Assembly: GCA_030710605.1 (NCBI GenBank)
Contig: CP092864.1
Location: 139,607,418-139,671,417 of the forward strand
Origin: Cordylochernes scorpioides
Taxonomy: Eukaryota; Arthropoda; Arachnida; Pseudoscorpiones; Chernetidae
Direction: 5' to 3'
Length of the DNA: 64,000 bases
In this document: one piece after another, positions 10,971-21,776 of the stretch
How positions within the stretch are numbered: position 1 is the stretch's first letter
How the letters are laid out: every line of letters begins with the position of its first letter
Made by a program: the position numbers and the translations under genes
The notes under the pieces: generated by a model
Told to the model about the DNA's origin: nothing
Seen by the model: only the letters and a program-made list of their open reading frames with translations
Databases searched by the model: none

Positions 10971-11569
10971 CCAATAAAGAAACTTACCACGCTGTTTACC
11001 TACTTGCTGTTTCAATTTATTGAGCGTGGCTATAATTATGTCTGATCTAACATTTTATCGAACAATTATCAATGAAATTTATACACAAATTTATTATTTC
11101 ATTATTGATTAAAATACCCGAAATCAAAGAAATCGAACACGTATTTTATGCAAATTAGCCGGTCAAATAATGATCTTCTTGCAGTCAGTGTATAAATGTC
11201 TTGGAAATTGTTGTTAATATGGGGTGTGATCGCCTTTAACTGATAGACAGGCTCTACATCGGCGACCCATACTAAGAATTAGGGAGTTTATAAGCTCCTG
11301 TGGAATCAACGCCCACTCTTTTTTTAAAGTGTGTTTCTAGCTCATAAGTGTTTCTAGGAGGGGGTTGGAGGGATGAGATCCGTCGTCCTAAATTGTTCTA
11401 TGCATGCTCAATGGGATTTAGGTCTGGAGATCGATCTGGCCAATTCATCCGAGCAATTGCATGGTTTGGAGAAAAGTGTCGACCACATCAGCCCTATGTG
11501 GACGGGCATTATCATCCATTAGAAGAAAGTTTTCTCCCATTTCAACTGATACAATACGCAGAAGGCTTC

Positions 11570-12275
11570 ACATGAAGGGCCTCTATGCTCGACGACCCAT
11601 AATTTGTATGCCATTTACACCACCTCAAAAGAGAGCAAGGGAACTTTGGCGCAGACAACATGTCGCTTGGAATCCAGATGAATGGAGCCATGTAATGTTC
11701 ACTGATGAGTCCAGATTATCTCTAAACAGTTATTATCGCCGTGTCTTTGTCTGGAGAGAGGTAGGAACCAGAAATAATCCCCGAAATATGGTTGAAAGGG
11801 ATCCCTACAGAAGCCAATGTTTTATGGTCTGGGCTGGAATCTTCTTGGGCGGTCACACAGCACCCCACATTTTTCGGCAAGGAACCCTGACTGGACCGAG
11901 GTATCGGGACAAGATCTTGGCAGCATATGTGATGCCTCAATCATTAGAAATGGTAGAAAACCTTCTTATAATGGATGATAATGCCTGTCCACATAGGGCT
12001 GGTGTGGTCGACACTTTCTCCAAAAACATGCAATTGCTCGGATGAATTGGCCAGCTCGATCCCCAGACCTAAATCCCATTGAGCATGAATGGGACAACCT
12101 AGGATGGCGGATCTCATCCCTCCAACCCCCTCCTAGAAACACTCATGAGCTAGAAACAGCCTTAACACAAGAGTGGGCGTTGATTCCACAGGAACTGATA
12201 AACTCCTTAAATCTTAGTATGGGTCACCGATGTAGAGCCTGTCTATCAGTTAAAGGCGATCACACCCCATATTAA
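11570..12275 (+). pseudogene. Tc1-like transposase, broken
   Basis: DDE-type signature in order: MFTDESRLSL (first Asp, about 11697), LLIMDDNACPHRA (second Asp, about 11975) and ARSPDLNPIEHEWD (third acidic residue, about 12075). A frameshift near 12028 separates the second and third blocks. The N-terminal helix-turn-helix part is replaced by the inverted copy of the 3' end. It would not encode a working transposase. Confidence 0.8.
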
Positions 12276-12604
12276 CAACAATATCCAAGATATTTATGCA
12301 CTGACTGCAAGAAGATCATTGCTTGACCGGCTAATTTGCATAAAATACATGTTAGAATTCTTTGATTTCGGGTATTCTAATCAATAATGGAAAAATAAAT
12401 TTGTGTATAAAATTTCAATGATAAATATTCAATAAAATTTGAGATAAATGAAAAAAATATGTTGTTCCTTTAATTTTGCGGACCAGTGTATAATGCAGTC
12501 ATTTCCCTGTGTCTTACTGATGACATCAACTTAAAAGTAGGTTCATTCACTTTTAGAAGCTGTTTCCAACTAAAAGAGCAATATCTAGCAACGTTTACTA
12601 ACAG

Positions 12605-12855
12605 AGTTTTTTTTTTTTTTTCCTATTTGATACAGGCCATGATAATCATGGTTGGCAACTACTTTTACTGTAAGTGCACCACATGTCTACCCATGTAGAT
12701 AGCATTTCAACTTTTGCACTTACAAATGTGCCAAAAAGCCCCATTTAGTTACTTGCACTTACTGTAGGGTTGGACTTTTGAAAGAATCAGGGGCCATTGG
12801 AGCAAATTTTTTCCCATAAAAAAGTGAGGGATTTGATCCCAGGTTACCAGCCAAG
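12605..12855 (-). mobile_element. tRNA-derived SINE, 5'-degraded
   Basis: Same body as the SINE at 20400-20709, read on the minus strand, with a poly(T) start at about 12608. The tRNA-like head is degraded (GATTTGATCCCAGGTTACC). It ends about 16 bases from the splice donor of VPS37B exon 3. Confidence 0.65.
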
Positions 12856-12870
12856 TGGGATGAGCCCTAC

Positions 12871-12953
12871 CTCTGTCTCTTCTTCAGTCTGGGCAGCCAG
12901 AGTCTGCAGGAGGGCCTGGGTGGTGTCCATGGAGGTCTGCCGTGTCAGCTCAT
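12871..12953 (-). CDS. VPS37B: VPS37B, coding exon 3
   Basis: 83 bases, acceptor GGTAAACAG before 12953 and donor GTAGGG after 12871. With the last base of exon 2 it reads DELTRQTSMDTTQALLQTLA then AQTEEETE. This matches the middle of the VPS37 Mod(r) domain (S-x-D-T-x-x-A-L-L-Q) and its acidic coiled region. Phases 1 in and 0 out agree with both neighbours. Confidence 0.88.
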
Positions 12954-13004
12954 CTGTTTACCAACACTCTTGAGAGATTTGGACATGGAAAGGTAAAAAC
13001 AACA

Positions 13005-13062
13005 CATGTTGTTGTTGTTGTTGTTTCTTATCCCCTTGTGTAAAGATTACACGAATTCCATG
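13005..13062 (-). mobile_element. LINE-A tail fragment
   Basis: TTGTTGTTGTTGTTTCTTAT and the adjoining CCCCTTGTGTAAAGATTACA block only: a very short 3' fragment with the (CAA)n tail. Confidence 0.5.
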
Positions 13063-13109
13063 AATTCCATTCCAAAAACAACACATTATATATATATATA
13101 TATATATAT

Positions 13110-13407
13110 AGACTACTTCCAATTTTTCAGATTCTAAGAATTTAATGGATACCAATAGAGAACAACAGTCTTTGATTTCCAAACTTAAGTCTAGTCATCT
13201 ACGGACAATGATTTTCCAGAATGGTTACAAGGTTTTCCCACTATGTACTAAAGTGCAATTCTCAGCCTGCAACCCCAAGACATATTATTGACTGTATTGA
13301 CTCATCCATTGATGAGCTCTACTCTTCCCCGGCAGACACCATCAACAAGCTTTACAAGCTTGATACCTTAGTGTGATTGAGTGGAGATAAGAAAGAAGAA
13401 GAAGTAA
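13110..13407 (+). pseudogene. LINE-B 3' end
   Basis: Plus-strand copy of the ORF2 C-terminus seen at 22103-22675: a Cys-poor block then DCIDSSIDELYSS-like sequence, finishing in GTGGAGATAAGAAAGAAGAA. 5'-truncated, in VPS37B intron 3. Confidence 0.6.
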
Positions 13408-13439
13408 CAAGTGAAAGCAACAGCTAAAGAATAAAATAA

Positions 13440-13612
13440 GGAGAATTACCTCTAGGTAAAGGACACCTAGTTGCAGAACTAATGTGTCCTTTAAGGGAAG
13501 GTGTCCTCTTACTGGAGAGTTGCTAAATAGTAAAAATGGCAATTTTTGCAATGAAAACTGTCCTGTATAGAGGTGTCTCACTGCGGGAGTATCCTCTCAT
13601 GGGGGTTCTACT
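13440..13612. mobile_element. Pogo/Tigger-like MITE, degraded
   Basis: Interior and right end (GGTTCTACTATA) match the 160 bp MITE family, with several substitutions. Confidence 0.5.
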
Positions 13613-14022
13613 ATATGCAGAATTCTTATATAAACGATTGTATTAAAAAAGATCTGTATTGAATTATATTCAGTAAGATGGAATTAAGTAGGCTGATTGG
13701 ATTTGGAAAAACTGTTGAAGTCAGCTGAATTAAAGAGAAAAATACTGAATGAAAAAAAAAGTAGAAATGTTCATCACATGCATCAAAATTATTTTATTTA
13801 ACTATTGACAAAATTATAAACAAACACTAAAAACTGAAGATAAAATTGGGTTTACCATTGATAAGCCAAGCTCCCCAAAATTTTAAAACTTCCATTTAAT
13901 GATGGGTGAGTTTTAATAAAATAAAAAGTGCATCCAGGGCCATACTAGAAACATGGCCCTGGATGAATTATTGATTTTATCAAATCAAATATAATTATGA
14001 AAAAAACAATAGAAAAAAAAGT

Positions 14023-14210
14023 GGTCACAGCGCCAACAGCGCAAAACACGTTCGTGGATGGGTTTTCATGATTTATCAAGAAATTGGGTTGGCCAAATAT
14101 CACGGAGCAAGCTAAATAAACGTTTTGTTTATTTTTGCTCCACTAGATGGCGCTCTGCTATCTAAAAAGCACATGTGCTCGTGGTCAGGAGATGCCTTCT
14201 TTATTTTTAA
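14023..14210 (+). repeat. RZ1b repeat with decayed hammerhead
   Basis: GCGCCAACAGCGC followed by AAAACACGTTCGTGG is a decayed version of the HHR at 34432-34471. The CTGACGA core is lost (GTCACAG) and GAAA is AAAA. The downstream arm (CTCCACTAGATGGCGCTCTG, CACATGTGCTCGTGGTCAGG) matches 34620-34690. Confidence 0.55.
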
Positions 14211-14469
14211 ATATGATTATATCATGAAAATATTTGGTACACAGAGCAAATATACCTACAACCATCATAAAAAACAAGATTCTACTTATTCTGTCATTAG
14301 CTGTTGCATCAAATGGAAAAATATACACACTAAGTAACCAACAAGTATTTAAGAAGTATATGAATGGACAAGAAATATATAGAAAAGATGTAAATATGAG
14401 AAATGTACAAATAGACAAGAAGCCAGGTGTTGCAGAACTAGATCAGGTTTTATACTTTCAAATGTAGTA

Positions 14470-15143
14470 CAGTAGAACCTCTCCATAAGAGGAACCTCGT
14501 GCTAGAGGACACCACTCTACAATGGACAGTTTTCTTTTGCAAATTGACATTTTTACTTATTTGAAACTCTTCTGTAAGAGGACACCTCTCTACAATGGAC
14601 AGTTTTCATTTGCAAATTGACATTTTACTTATTTGCAACTTTTCTGTAAGAGGACACCTCTCTACAATGGACAGTTCTCATTTGCAAAATGACCATTTTT
14701 ACTAATTTGCAACTCTTCTGTAAGAGGACACCTCTCTACAATGGACAGTTCTCATTCGCAAAATGACCATTTTTACTAATTTGCAACTCTTCTGTAAGAG
14801 GACACCTCTCTACAAAGGACAGTTTTCATTTGCAAATTGACATTTTTACTTATTTGCAACTCTTCTGTAAGAGGACACCTCTCTACAAAGGACAGTTTTC
14901 ATTTGCAAAATGACCGTTTTTACTCATTCACAACTCTTCTGTAAGAGGACACCTCTCTACAAGGGAAGTTCTCATTTGCAAAATGACCGTTTTTACTAAT
15001 TTACAACTCTTCTGTAAGAGGACACCTCTCTACAAAGGACAGTTTTCTTTTGCAAAATGACCATTTTTACTAATTTACAACTCTTCGGTAAGAGGACACC
15101 TATGAAGAACATATTGGCTCTGCAATTAGGTGTTGTCCTACTG
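14470..15143. repeat. 72-74 bp tandem array inside a pogo-like MITE
   Basis: Starts with CAGTAGAACCTCT after TA and ends CTACTG before TA, like the 160 bp MITE. The internal unit beginning GAGGACACC recurs at 14505, 14578, 14650, 14724, 14798, 14871, 14944, 15018 and 15092. Confidence 0.75.
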
Positions 15144-15369
15144 TACACAGAAGTTGTTTGACTATATATAAATAGAAGTAACCGGAGTGGCCCAAGGGGA
15201 TCCACCACTTTTCATGGCCCTTGTGTGAGGTACGAAGAACTATTTTATTTATTTGTAAATTTATAAATGAAAGATTTGGTCTTGTTACCTTATGTTTATC
15301 AACGGATTAATTCATTTAGTTAATACTTAATAAAATATCATTATCTTGATATTATATTAATGCCTTTAA

Positions 15370-15715
15370 AAGAAGAACCCTTATGCTCAAAACTGGGCAA
15401 CTCTGAGCTTTACTCCCATCAATAATTGACAATATGACCCAGAATAAGTATATTGCTACGGCGTTTTATGGTTTCCACAAGTCCATATCTCAGAAGAAGG
15501 CCAAGTGACACTCACTCCTCACTTTCTTACTGCTACTCTTTTTGTGTTGTTTTTCTTGCTTCCCTCTTTCTCTTTCTTGTTTTTTTTCTCTTCTTTTTCT
15601 TCTGTCTATATCGTTGTTTCCTTTTTCTCACTGCTTTGTTCCTATGCATACCTCTGGTGAATCCTGTATAGGGTCAGTGACCCTAAATAAAGGCTTTTTG
15701 TTGTTGTTGTTGTAT
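15370..15715 (+). mobile_element. LINE-C 3' end
   Basis: A 345 bp block ending CCCTAAATAAAGGCTTTTTG and (TTG)n. Near-identical blocks lie at 35463-35830 and 61335-61605 (plus) and 62330-62635 (minus). It has an AATAAA-like signal before the tail. The coding part is not recognisable beyond the last residues. Confidence 0.6.
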
Positions 15716-15855
15716 ATTAATTCCTTTATGGATCCATTAGCCTGAATGCTACTGTATGATAGATCATTTTAATAATTAACCAGAAACCTTTTACAAATCT
15801 ATGTTGTTTTATAAGAGTTCTTACATGTAATTATATACTAAAAGCGAGCAGTCGT

Positions 15856-16000
15856 GATAAGAGGCACAATTTGGATTATAGATTAGAAATACACAAGGTA
15901 ATAGGACCAAATCCAAATAAATAAATAGTGTGTGACGTTTTGGTAACATTTCATACTATACATCACATACTATTTATTTGGATTTGGTCACCTTGTGGTT
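15856..16000. repeat. RZ2 repeat, ribozyme centre lost
   Basis: Inverted arms AGGACCAAATCCAAATAAAT and ATTTATTTGGATTTGGTC around a degenerate centre. Confidence 0.6.
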
Positions 16001-16101
16001 CTAAAAGATGGGTTAACGGAGCATTATGTTGAGGAGGTCACATCAGTGCCCCAGGCAGCAATATTATAGGGAGGGAAAGAAAGAATGTGCAGCCATGTTA
16101 C

Positions 16102-16273
16102 CGAGGGTTTTCTTGCGTTCTTCAATCTCAGCTTTGAGAGCGCTGGCCTCCTGGTAGAACTGGGTGAGTTGGCCCCGGGTCTCCTGTAGGTACGGCTCAA
16201 AGTTGAGGTTGAACTCTGCGATGCTCTTGTTGCTGGCCAGCAGGACTTCTTTCTCCGACTCCAGGTTCTTCAC
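16102..16273 (-). CDS. VPS37B: VPS37B, coding exon 2
   Basis: 172 bases, acceptor GTGTGTCCCAG before 16273 and donor GTAACA after 16102 (phase 1). It encodes VKNLESEKEVLLASNKSIAE and continues through NLNFEPYL to a Lys/Glu-rich coiled coil ending ERKKTL. This is the core of the Mod(r) domain; the L-A-x-N-(R/K)-S-x-A-E motif is the strongest family mark in the gene. Its base composition is clearly more GC-rich than the flanking introns. Confidence 0.92.
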
Positions 16274-16404
16274 CTGGGACACACATGTTGTCTTCTTCTT
16301 TCTATAGCATGGAGATATCCCAACTTTACACATGTACAGGCTATGATAGTGGGTAGGGATTGGTTGAACTGCTTATATTGCAAGAACATCCCATGTCTAT
16401 ATAA

Positions 16405-16510
16405 GGTAACAAGCCCAAATCCAAATAAATAAGTAGACAAATCCAAATATATTTGGATTTGGTCTTTTTACCTTATGTTTCTAATCTATAAACCAAATTA
16501 TACCTTATCA
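16405..16510. repeat. RZ2 repeat, degraded
   Basis: Short inverted arms (CCAAATCCAAATAAATAAG and ATTTGGATTTGGTC), no ribozyme core. Confidence 0.5.
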
Positions 16511-17049
16511 TCCCTTGTCAACACATATGTAGAAGCAGTTCAAATTTTGAACTTACAAGATGCCAGACTTTCCTCCTCTTTCAATGCCTTTCTCTACTGA
16601 GGGTGGACCACATGGTCTCTCTTCATTTGCCTGTGTCGTCATCTATTCCAAAGTTTCAGGTCATCCAGAGCCCCATATAATGTTGTTATAACGAGCACTG
16701 TATGTAGCACTAAGTTTGTGAACAGTACATGGAAAGACATTAGAGGGCTGATACAACATGAACACCAGGTGCTCCTAGTTTGAAAACAATTAAAAAAAAA
16801 AGGCAAAATCTTCAAATAAAACTTATTCACTAGCTTGATTTAGTTTCATATCTCTGAGAGCTGTTTTTTTGAAATCCTTAATTTTAATTAAAAAACACAG
16901 TAATTGGAATGCTATCCATTTAGCCAGAGCATCTGGTGGTGAAGTTCTATTGTCTACAAGGCACCAAAGGTTAACGAACCTAACAGTCATTTATGCTCAA
17001 TAGGCAATAATAAGCCCATGTACATGTACAAGCCTATTCAAACTGAATG

Positions 17050-17345
17050 TTATCAATGATCCAACATGTGAATGCCGCTTAGATGTTGAATCACCAGAGC
17101 ATCTTCTTTTAACTTGCCCTCTGACTAATCAAATTGTATGTAGATACTTTGAAACATTACCAAATTCTCTTTGTGTATATACTCTATCTTATGAGAACTT
17201 TGTTAAGTTTAGAACTATTTGTACAATAATTTACAAAACACTACTAATCCATCGTGTAAATATTTAATCATATATATGTAAATAATACTAGCACAGCACA
17301 ATAGTCCTTTGAACTTCGTGCTTTTGTAACAATAAATAAATAAAA
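17050..17345 (+). pseudogene. LINE-D 3' end
   Basis: Translates as NDPTCECRLDVESPEHLLLT, then CPLTNQ and about 40 more residues to a stop. This is the Cys/His block at the end of ORF2 in several non-LTR clades. It finishes in an (AATAAATA)n tail. 5'-truncated. Confidence 0.65.
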
Positions 17346-17674
17346 TTTTAAAAAAATGAGTAGAATATTTTTTTTAATTCAACAGACTATAATTCAACAC
17401 TTACTTTAATTCAACCCATTTTTCACTGTTCTTTTATGTTTTTTGTCAAATGTGGATAGATATATTCCCCTTCCACTGGATCTGGTGGACTGTAAGAGCA
17501 ATTAAAGAATGCACAAAGCTGCTTATCTTCAAACAGCTTGAGAAGCAGGGAACTGATGGAATCTGTGTAATCTTTTCACAAGGGGATAAGAAACATCACA
17601 AAGCTGCTGCCCCTCCTTGCTGCCTGTTTTGAATCCAAGTTATCTCTGCAACTTGTGTTTTCTGACTGTGTTGT

Positions 17675-18170
17675 ACTTGTTGTTGCTTATCCCCTTGTGT
17701 AGAGATTACACAAATTCCATGAGTTGATACTCCTCGAACAGTTTTATGATAAGCAGTAGCCTTTCCCAAAGGTCCTGTTTAGTGCATCTAATGCAAGCCA
17801 ATATATGTTCTGGAGCTGCATGCGCGACGGGTGACAAATCAACATCTGATCTCATGGGATAGGGTGTAGGAGTGCAGCTTTTATTGATCAGGGCACCATG
17901 ACCCAGGCACACTTTGGTGAAAGTCTGACTTTGCCTGTGTTTTGAGGTCGTTCCTAACATGGAAGCCTTTGCTGCCGACTCGAACATGAAAAAAGACACA
18001 GCTCCTCCGTATCCCTGGAGTGGGACCCTTACTGAGGTCCATCAACCGGGTCAGTGAACTCTGGATTTTTAAAATAAGTCTTTCTCCTCTTCTAACAATG
18101 CTGCTGTTGGTCCGTTACTGCTTATTCAATATAGTTATTCTGCTTGTTTCGCAGCTGGCCTACATACCTG
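17675..18170 (-). mobile_element. LINE-A tail joined to SINE-like A body
   Basis: 17675-17825 is the LINE-A 3' end. 17850-18170 matches the body of the SINE-like element at 51060-51445 (ATCTCATGGGATAGGGTG, GGTCCATCAACCGGGTCAG). The junction near 17825 is abrupt. Confidence 0.5.
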
Positions 18171-18364
18171 AAGGTTGTTCCCCTATCCGCCACCTGGGGA
18201 TGCGCCCTGTAGCAGTCAGCTCTGCCGAGGGCCTATATCAGTCTAATTACTTTAATCTAGCTGCCAATAATACAACACTGACTTTAGCTAAAAACTCTAA
18301 TCACTTGGGTGTTAAATGGCAGAACTGAATTTCCTGGCGCGTAATGAATAACTTTACATACTAG

Positions 18365-18910
18365 AACGAGGTAATAAGACCAAATCCAATTAAATAAATA
18401 GTGTGTGACGTTTTGGTAACAGTATTGTTACTATCATTTGACAAAAGTCCTGAAGGATGATGGTAACAACTCTGTTACCGAAACATCATACACTATTTAT
18501 TTGAATTTGGTCACATTACCTTGTGTTTATCTATCTATATATATAAAAATGAATGTATGTTTGTTTGTATGTCCGGTATACAAATTCGCAGTAGTTCACT
18601 AATTCAAACCAAAATTTCCATACATAGGTAAAAAAATACGGGGAAGACGATAGGCTATTTTAAAAAATATATAAATCAATTATTAAAACTATATATTCAA
18701 ATTATTCTACTTAGCTCACGAACAGCGCCCTCTATCAAAGATTAGAGTAAATTATGCTGATGCAAACAAATAGATAATGCTAATAACAAACAATTATTTT
18801 AAAAAATCTCATCTAAATATATATCGCTCGGGTAGATATGCACACAGGTCAATCCTGGGGCAAAGCCCGGGTCACCCGTCTAGTAATATATAATCCAAAT
18901 AGTCTTATCA
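18365..18910. repeat. RZ2 insertion with 12 bp TSD and nested Helitron
   Basis: Flanked by TTTACATACTAG at 18353-18364 and 18911-18922. Holds a damaged HHR centre (about 18450-18490: stem II GGTAAC/GTTACC and GAAA intact, CTGANGA core altered by an indel). A Helitron lies at 18534-18883. Confidence 0.7.
18534..18883 (+). mobile_element. Non-autonomous Helitron
   Basis: Begins TCTATATATATAAAAATG and ends with a GC-rich hairpin (CCTGGGGCAAAGCCCGGG) followed by CTAG, inserted between A and T. A near-identical 354 bp copy is at 48039-48392. Confidence 0.8.
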
Positions 18911-19198
18911 TTTACATACTAGTTTTCGAGCCATAAGCTCTTAATATGCCTATTTCCCTATTATGAGATCAACAAGCTGGGGTTACAAGAGGGTAAATAG
19001 GTTTAAAAAAAAAAAAAAAAAAATCCTCAATGCAAGCCAATTTTTGATATAATAGAATTGTCCAGCAATTGTGTATTGTACTAATTCCTATCACTTATCT
19101 ACCGAGTGACAAGTAATTGATCGTCCTTAAACCATTATAAAATTGTGAAAAAAAAATAGTACAAATGTGATATTGTACTGGGATAGGGTTCGTAAATT

Positions 19199-19362
19199 AG
19201 GAAAAGAAAAAGGCATCTCCTTATCGGGCAACTGAAAGTTGCTGATGGCTTGCGCCATCTTTCGGAATAATTAAAAATCAATGAATAGTTATTTGAGGGC
19301 GCAAGCCATTAGCAACTTTCAAGTTGCCCGATAAGGAGAAGCCTTTTTTCTTTTCCTATGAT
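19199..19362. repeat. RZ1 palindrome without ribozyme
   Basis: Arms AAAAGGCATCTCCTTATCGG and its inverse, including AAGTTGCTGATGGCTTGCGC. Same terminal sequence as RZ1 at 23340-23620, but the HHR segment is absent. Confidence 0.65.
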
Positions 19363-19420
19363 GAAATTGTCTAGGTTTGAAAGCTCTGGGTAGTGTGGCA
19401 ATATTTAATTCTATCAATGA

Positions 19421-19510
19421 CTAGCTGAATGACCCGGGCAACGCCCAGGTTTTACCCGATTAAATGTTTTTATTCAAATACTATTCGTTACAATTATAAA
19501 TTGGCGCCGT
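19421..19510 (-). mobile_element. Helitron 3' end
   Basis: CTAGCTGAATGACCCGGGC reads on the minus strand as a hairpin plus CTAG. It matches 41126-41437 and the end of 31206-31636. The 5' limit is not clear. Confidence 0.55.
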
Positions 19511-20154
19511 GGATGTCACTCTTGTGAAACGTCCCGCTCCAAACTTTGTGTCTGAGAAGCGATATTTTTATAAAGAGATGATCTGGCTTTGTATCTTCTG
19601 CTCGAATGAATGTTTTTCTGTTAGAATTTTGTTCCTGCACACTAAAAATGAACTGGCTTCACCCGTGGTCTCTGTTTTTTGGAATTTTTCCGGATATAAT
19701 TTTGTATCTGATAATCAAATGATGATACAGCAATATTGTCATAACCATTTTCTGACTAAAAAAAAACAACTATTTTTGCCCAGAACCTGTCAATTTCAAA
19801 TTTTCTTGGCTAAAAATGCGACAAATATCTCTTCTATATATTTTTCTATGTCCTGTTAAAACACGTTTTACATGTACATTAGGTCAGCTGATATTACCTC
19901 CCATCTTCACCGCTAGAGGCGCTGCTTGCGAGCGAAAGAGCAAATTTGCAAATAACCCCAAGAATATTCGGGATAGAGACCTGAAATATTTTCCAGATTC
20001 TACTATACATACTGCTAAAATTTCAGTCATATTAACTACGTATTTTACGTATATTATGTAAAAGCATTCCATTCACAAAAGCAAACGATGACAGAATTGA
20101 TAACTCTGATACTTGTATATTTTAATATAAATTTTTATTTTATATACAGTAGAA

Positions 20155-20290
20155 CTACCTTTCTGTAAAGGACAACACATAGTTGCAGAGAAAAAGTGTC
20201 CTTTAAGGATAAGTGTTTTCTTACCATAGAGTAGCTAAATAGTAACTATTACAATATTGGCATTGAAAACTGTCCTTTGATGAAAAACTT
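20155..20290. mobile_element. Pogo-like MITE, degraded
   Basis: CAGTAGAACTACC start and family interior (TAAAGGACAACAC), no clear right end. Confidence 0.4.
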
Positions 20291-20399
20291 CTTTAGGAAA
20301 CCAAGCAGAATTCTGTCCAAATCAAATAAAGCTATAGACCAACTCCACTCAGTATAATGTAGCCATTCAATGTGACAGTTTAGTTTTAAAACTACATGC

Positions 20400-20709
20400 G
20401 GGGGTCGGTGGAAGGCTGGTTAAACCGTTTGGTTTCCGACCACTACGACCCGGGTTCGATTCCCGCATTGGACACTTTTTTCTGTTTAAAAAAAAAAAAA
20501 AATGCTCCAATGGCCCCCGATTCTTGCAAAAGTACAACCCCACCAGCGAGTGCAAGTAACCAAACGGGGCTCTGGCACATTTGTAAGTGCAAAGTCGAAC
20601 TGCTTTTCACATGTGTAGACATGTGGTGCACTTACAGAAAAAGCAGTCGCTAACCACCCACCATGATTATCATGGCCTGTACCCACCACGTGTACTAGGA
20701 ATAAGCAAA
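20400..20709 (+). mobile_element. tRNA-derived SINE, full length
   Basis: Head GGGGGTCGGTGGAAGGCTGG with a B box GGTTCGATTCC at about 20453. An internal A-run, a conserved body and a poly(A) end follow. A 12 bp target-site duplication AAAACTACATGC flanks it (20388-20399 and 20710-20721). Other copies with duplications: 30606-30898 and 36958-37287. Confidence 0.85.
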
Positions 20710-20949
20710 AAAACTACATGCCAAGAGGTGATTCACCTTCAGAAAAGGCAGGGATTCTGGGGTTGAGGAAATGAGGGCCCTAAAGGAAAGTGGTGTTGAA
20801 AGCAAATGGTGGAAAAATGGCCAATTACAGGAAAGTAGGAATTTTAAAGTGGCAAGAAAAATTGGAAAGTATTTATCCTTTCTCACAACCTGATTGATAT
20901 CATTGTCATCTCAGATGTTGGTGATCTTCATTGCTAGGCTGTTATAACA

Positions 20950-21042
20950 AGATTATATAAAAGGGCGTACCTGGATCTGTAAAGAAAAAAAAAAAAACAA
21001 TTTTTTCTTTAGAGATCCAGGTACGCCCTTTTATATAAACTT
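20950..21042. repeat. Hairpin foldback
   Basis: TATATAAAAGGGCGTACCTG and its inverse, separated by an A-rich loop of about 30 bases. Confidence 0.65.
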
Positions 21043-21343
21043 ATTTGATGGATCGCCTTTCAACTCAAACTGTTATAACAAGGTTAAATGTTAGTTCATC
21101 CATGATATGGTACAGTTTGGATTATTTATTTATTTATGCTTATGAGGTGATTCAGCAGCGTATTTACAATTAGAGAGGAGACAAAATGAATTAAATCTAG
21201 AAAAAAGAAGTGAGGACATATCGGTCTTTAAAGTCTGAGAGGCAAGGCCTTCAGCCAGTTCAGGGCTTCCGGGGTGACAGAATGGAGATTGGAGATTCCT
21301 ACATTGAATTTGTACAGCGGGCAGTCATCTAGTATATGGGACA

Positions 21344-21580
21344 TTGATTGTGGGACGACCGGGGGAAAACCGCGCCATGGCTACAGAGGTGGGGGCTATA
21401 GGCTACACAAATGGAAAGTTACTACGCGGCCTGGACAACCGTGCAGCACCTCAACAGTCCAAAACAATCAAAAAACCTCTTGGCCGCTTCCTCAGAATCT
21501 GCCAAATTAATGTAGAAGGCCTAACCACAGCAAAGACTGAGATTTTGGAAAGAATGGGAAGAGATGAAAATATTGACAGT
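21344..21580 (+). pseudogene. LINE endonuclease N-terminal fragment
   Basis: Contains FLRICQINVEGLTTAKTEIL, the opening strand of an APE-type endonuclease (I-x-x-x-N-x-x-G-L). No other domain follows; a SINE 3' half begins at about 21600. Confidence 0.6.
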
Positions 21581-21599
21581 TTGGATTATAGATTAGAAC

Positions 21600-21775
21600 T
21601 CCCTACCAGAGAGTACAAGTAACCAAACGGGGCTCTGTCACATTTGTATGTGCAAAAGTCGAACTGCTTTTCACATATGTAGACATGTGGTACCCCTACA
21701 GTAAAAGCAGTCGCCAACTTCTACCCACCATGATTATGGCCTGTAGCCCGTGTACTAGGGTTAATAAAAAAAAAA
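21600..21775 (+). mobile_element. SINE 3' half
   Basis: Matches the body of 20400-20709 from GAGTACAAGTAACCAAACGG to the poly(A) end; the tRNA-like head is missing. Confidence 0.6.
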
Positions 21776-21776
21776 A

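Larger units (their letters stand above)
8561..11044. mobile_element. Palindromic Penelope-like element (PLE1)
   Basis: Two copies of a PLE 3' half lie 5'-to-5': a minus arm from about 9765 down to 8561 and a plus arm from about 9785 to 11020. The insertion is flanked by a 12 bp direct repeat, ATCTAACATTTT, at 8549-8560 and 11045-11056. Both arms carry RT and GIY-YIG sequence and end in an HHR motif. Confidence 0.75.
8506..12488 (+). mobile_element. Tc1/mariner element carrying a nested PLE
   Basis: The termini CACTGGCCCGCAAAATTAAA (8506) and its inverse (ending 12488) are flanked by TA dinucleotides at 8504-8505 and 12489-12490. That is the Tc1/mariner duplication. The left arm is interrupted at 8560 by a palindromic PLE. 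Left-arm sequence from about 11057 to 11530 is an inverted copy of about 11970-12430, including the end of the transposase gene, so the element has unusually long inverted arms. Confidence 0.75.

Noticed and set aside
12958-13182. 74-codon minus-strand frame with long Ile/Tyr run
   Set aside because: Runs through a (TA)n microsatellite and a LINE-A tail.
14470-15143. Regular repeats that might suggest a CRISPR array
   Set aside because: Units are contiguous with no unique spacers, in an intron-rich animal genome, and bounded by MITE ends.
18450-18490. Hammerhead in the RZ2 copy at 18.4 kb as functional
   Set aside because: Stem II and GAAA are intact, but an indel destroys the CTGANGA core.
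20400-20475. tRNA gene at the SINE head
   Set aside because: Only the B box is tRNA-like; no cloverleaf with anticodon stem can be formed, and TSD and poly(A) show a SINE.
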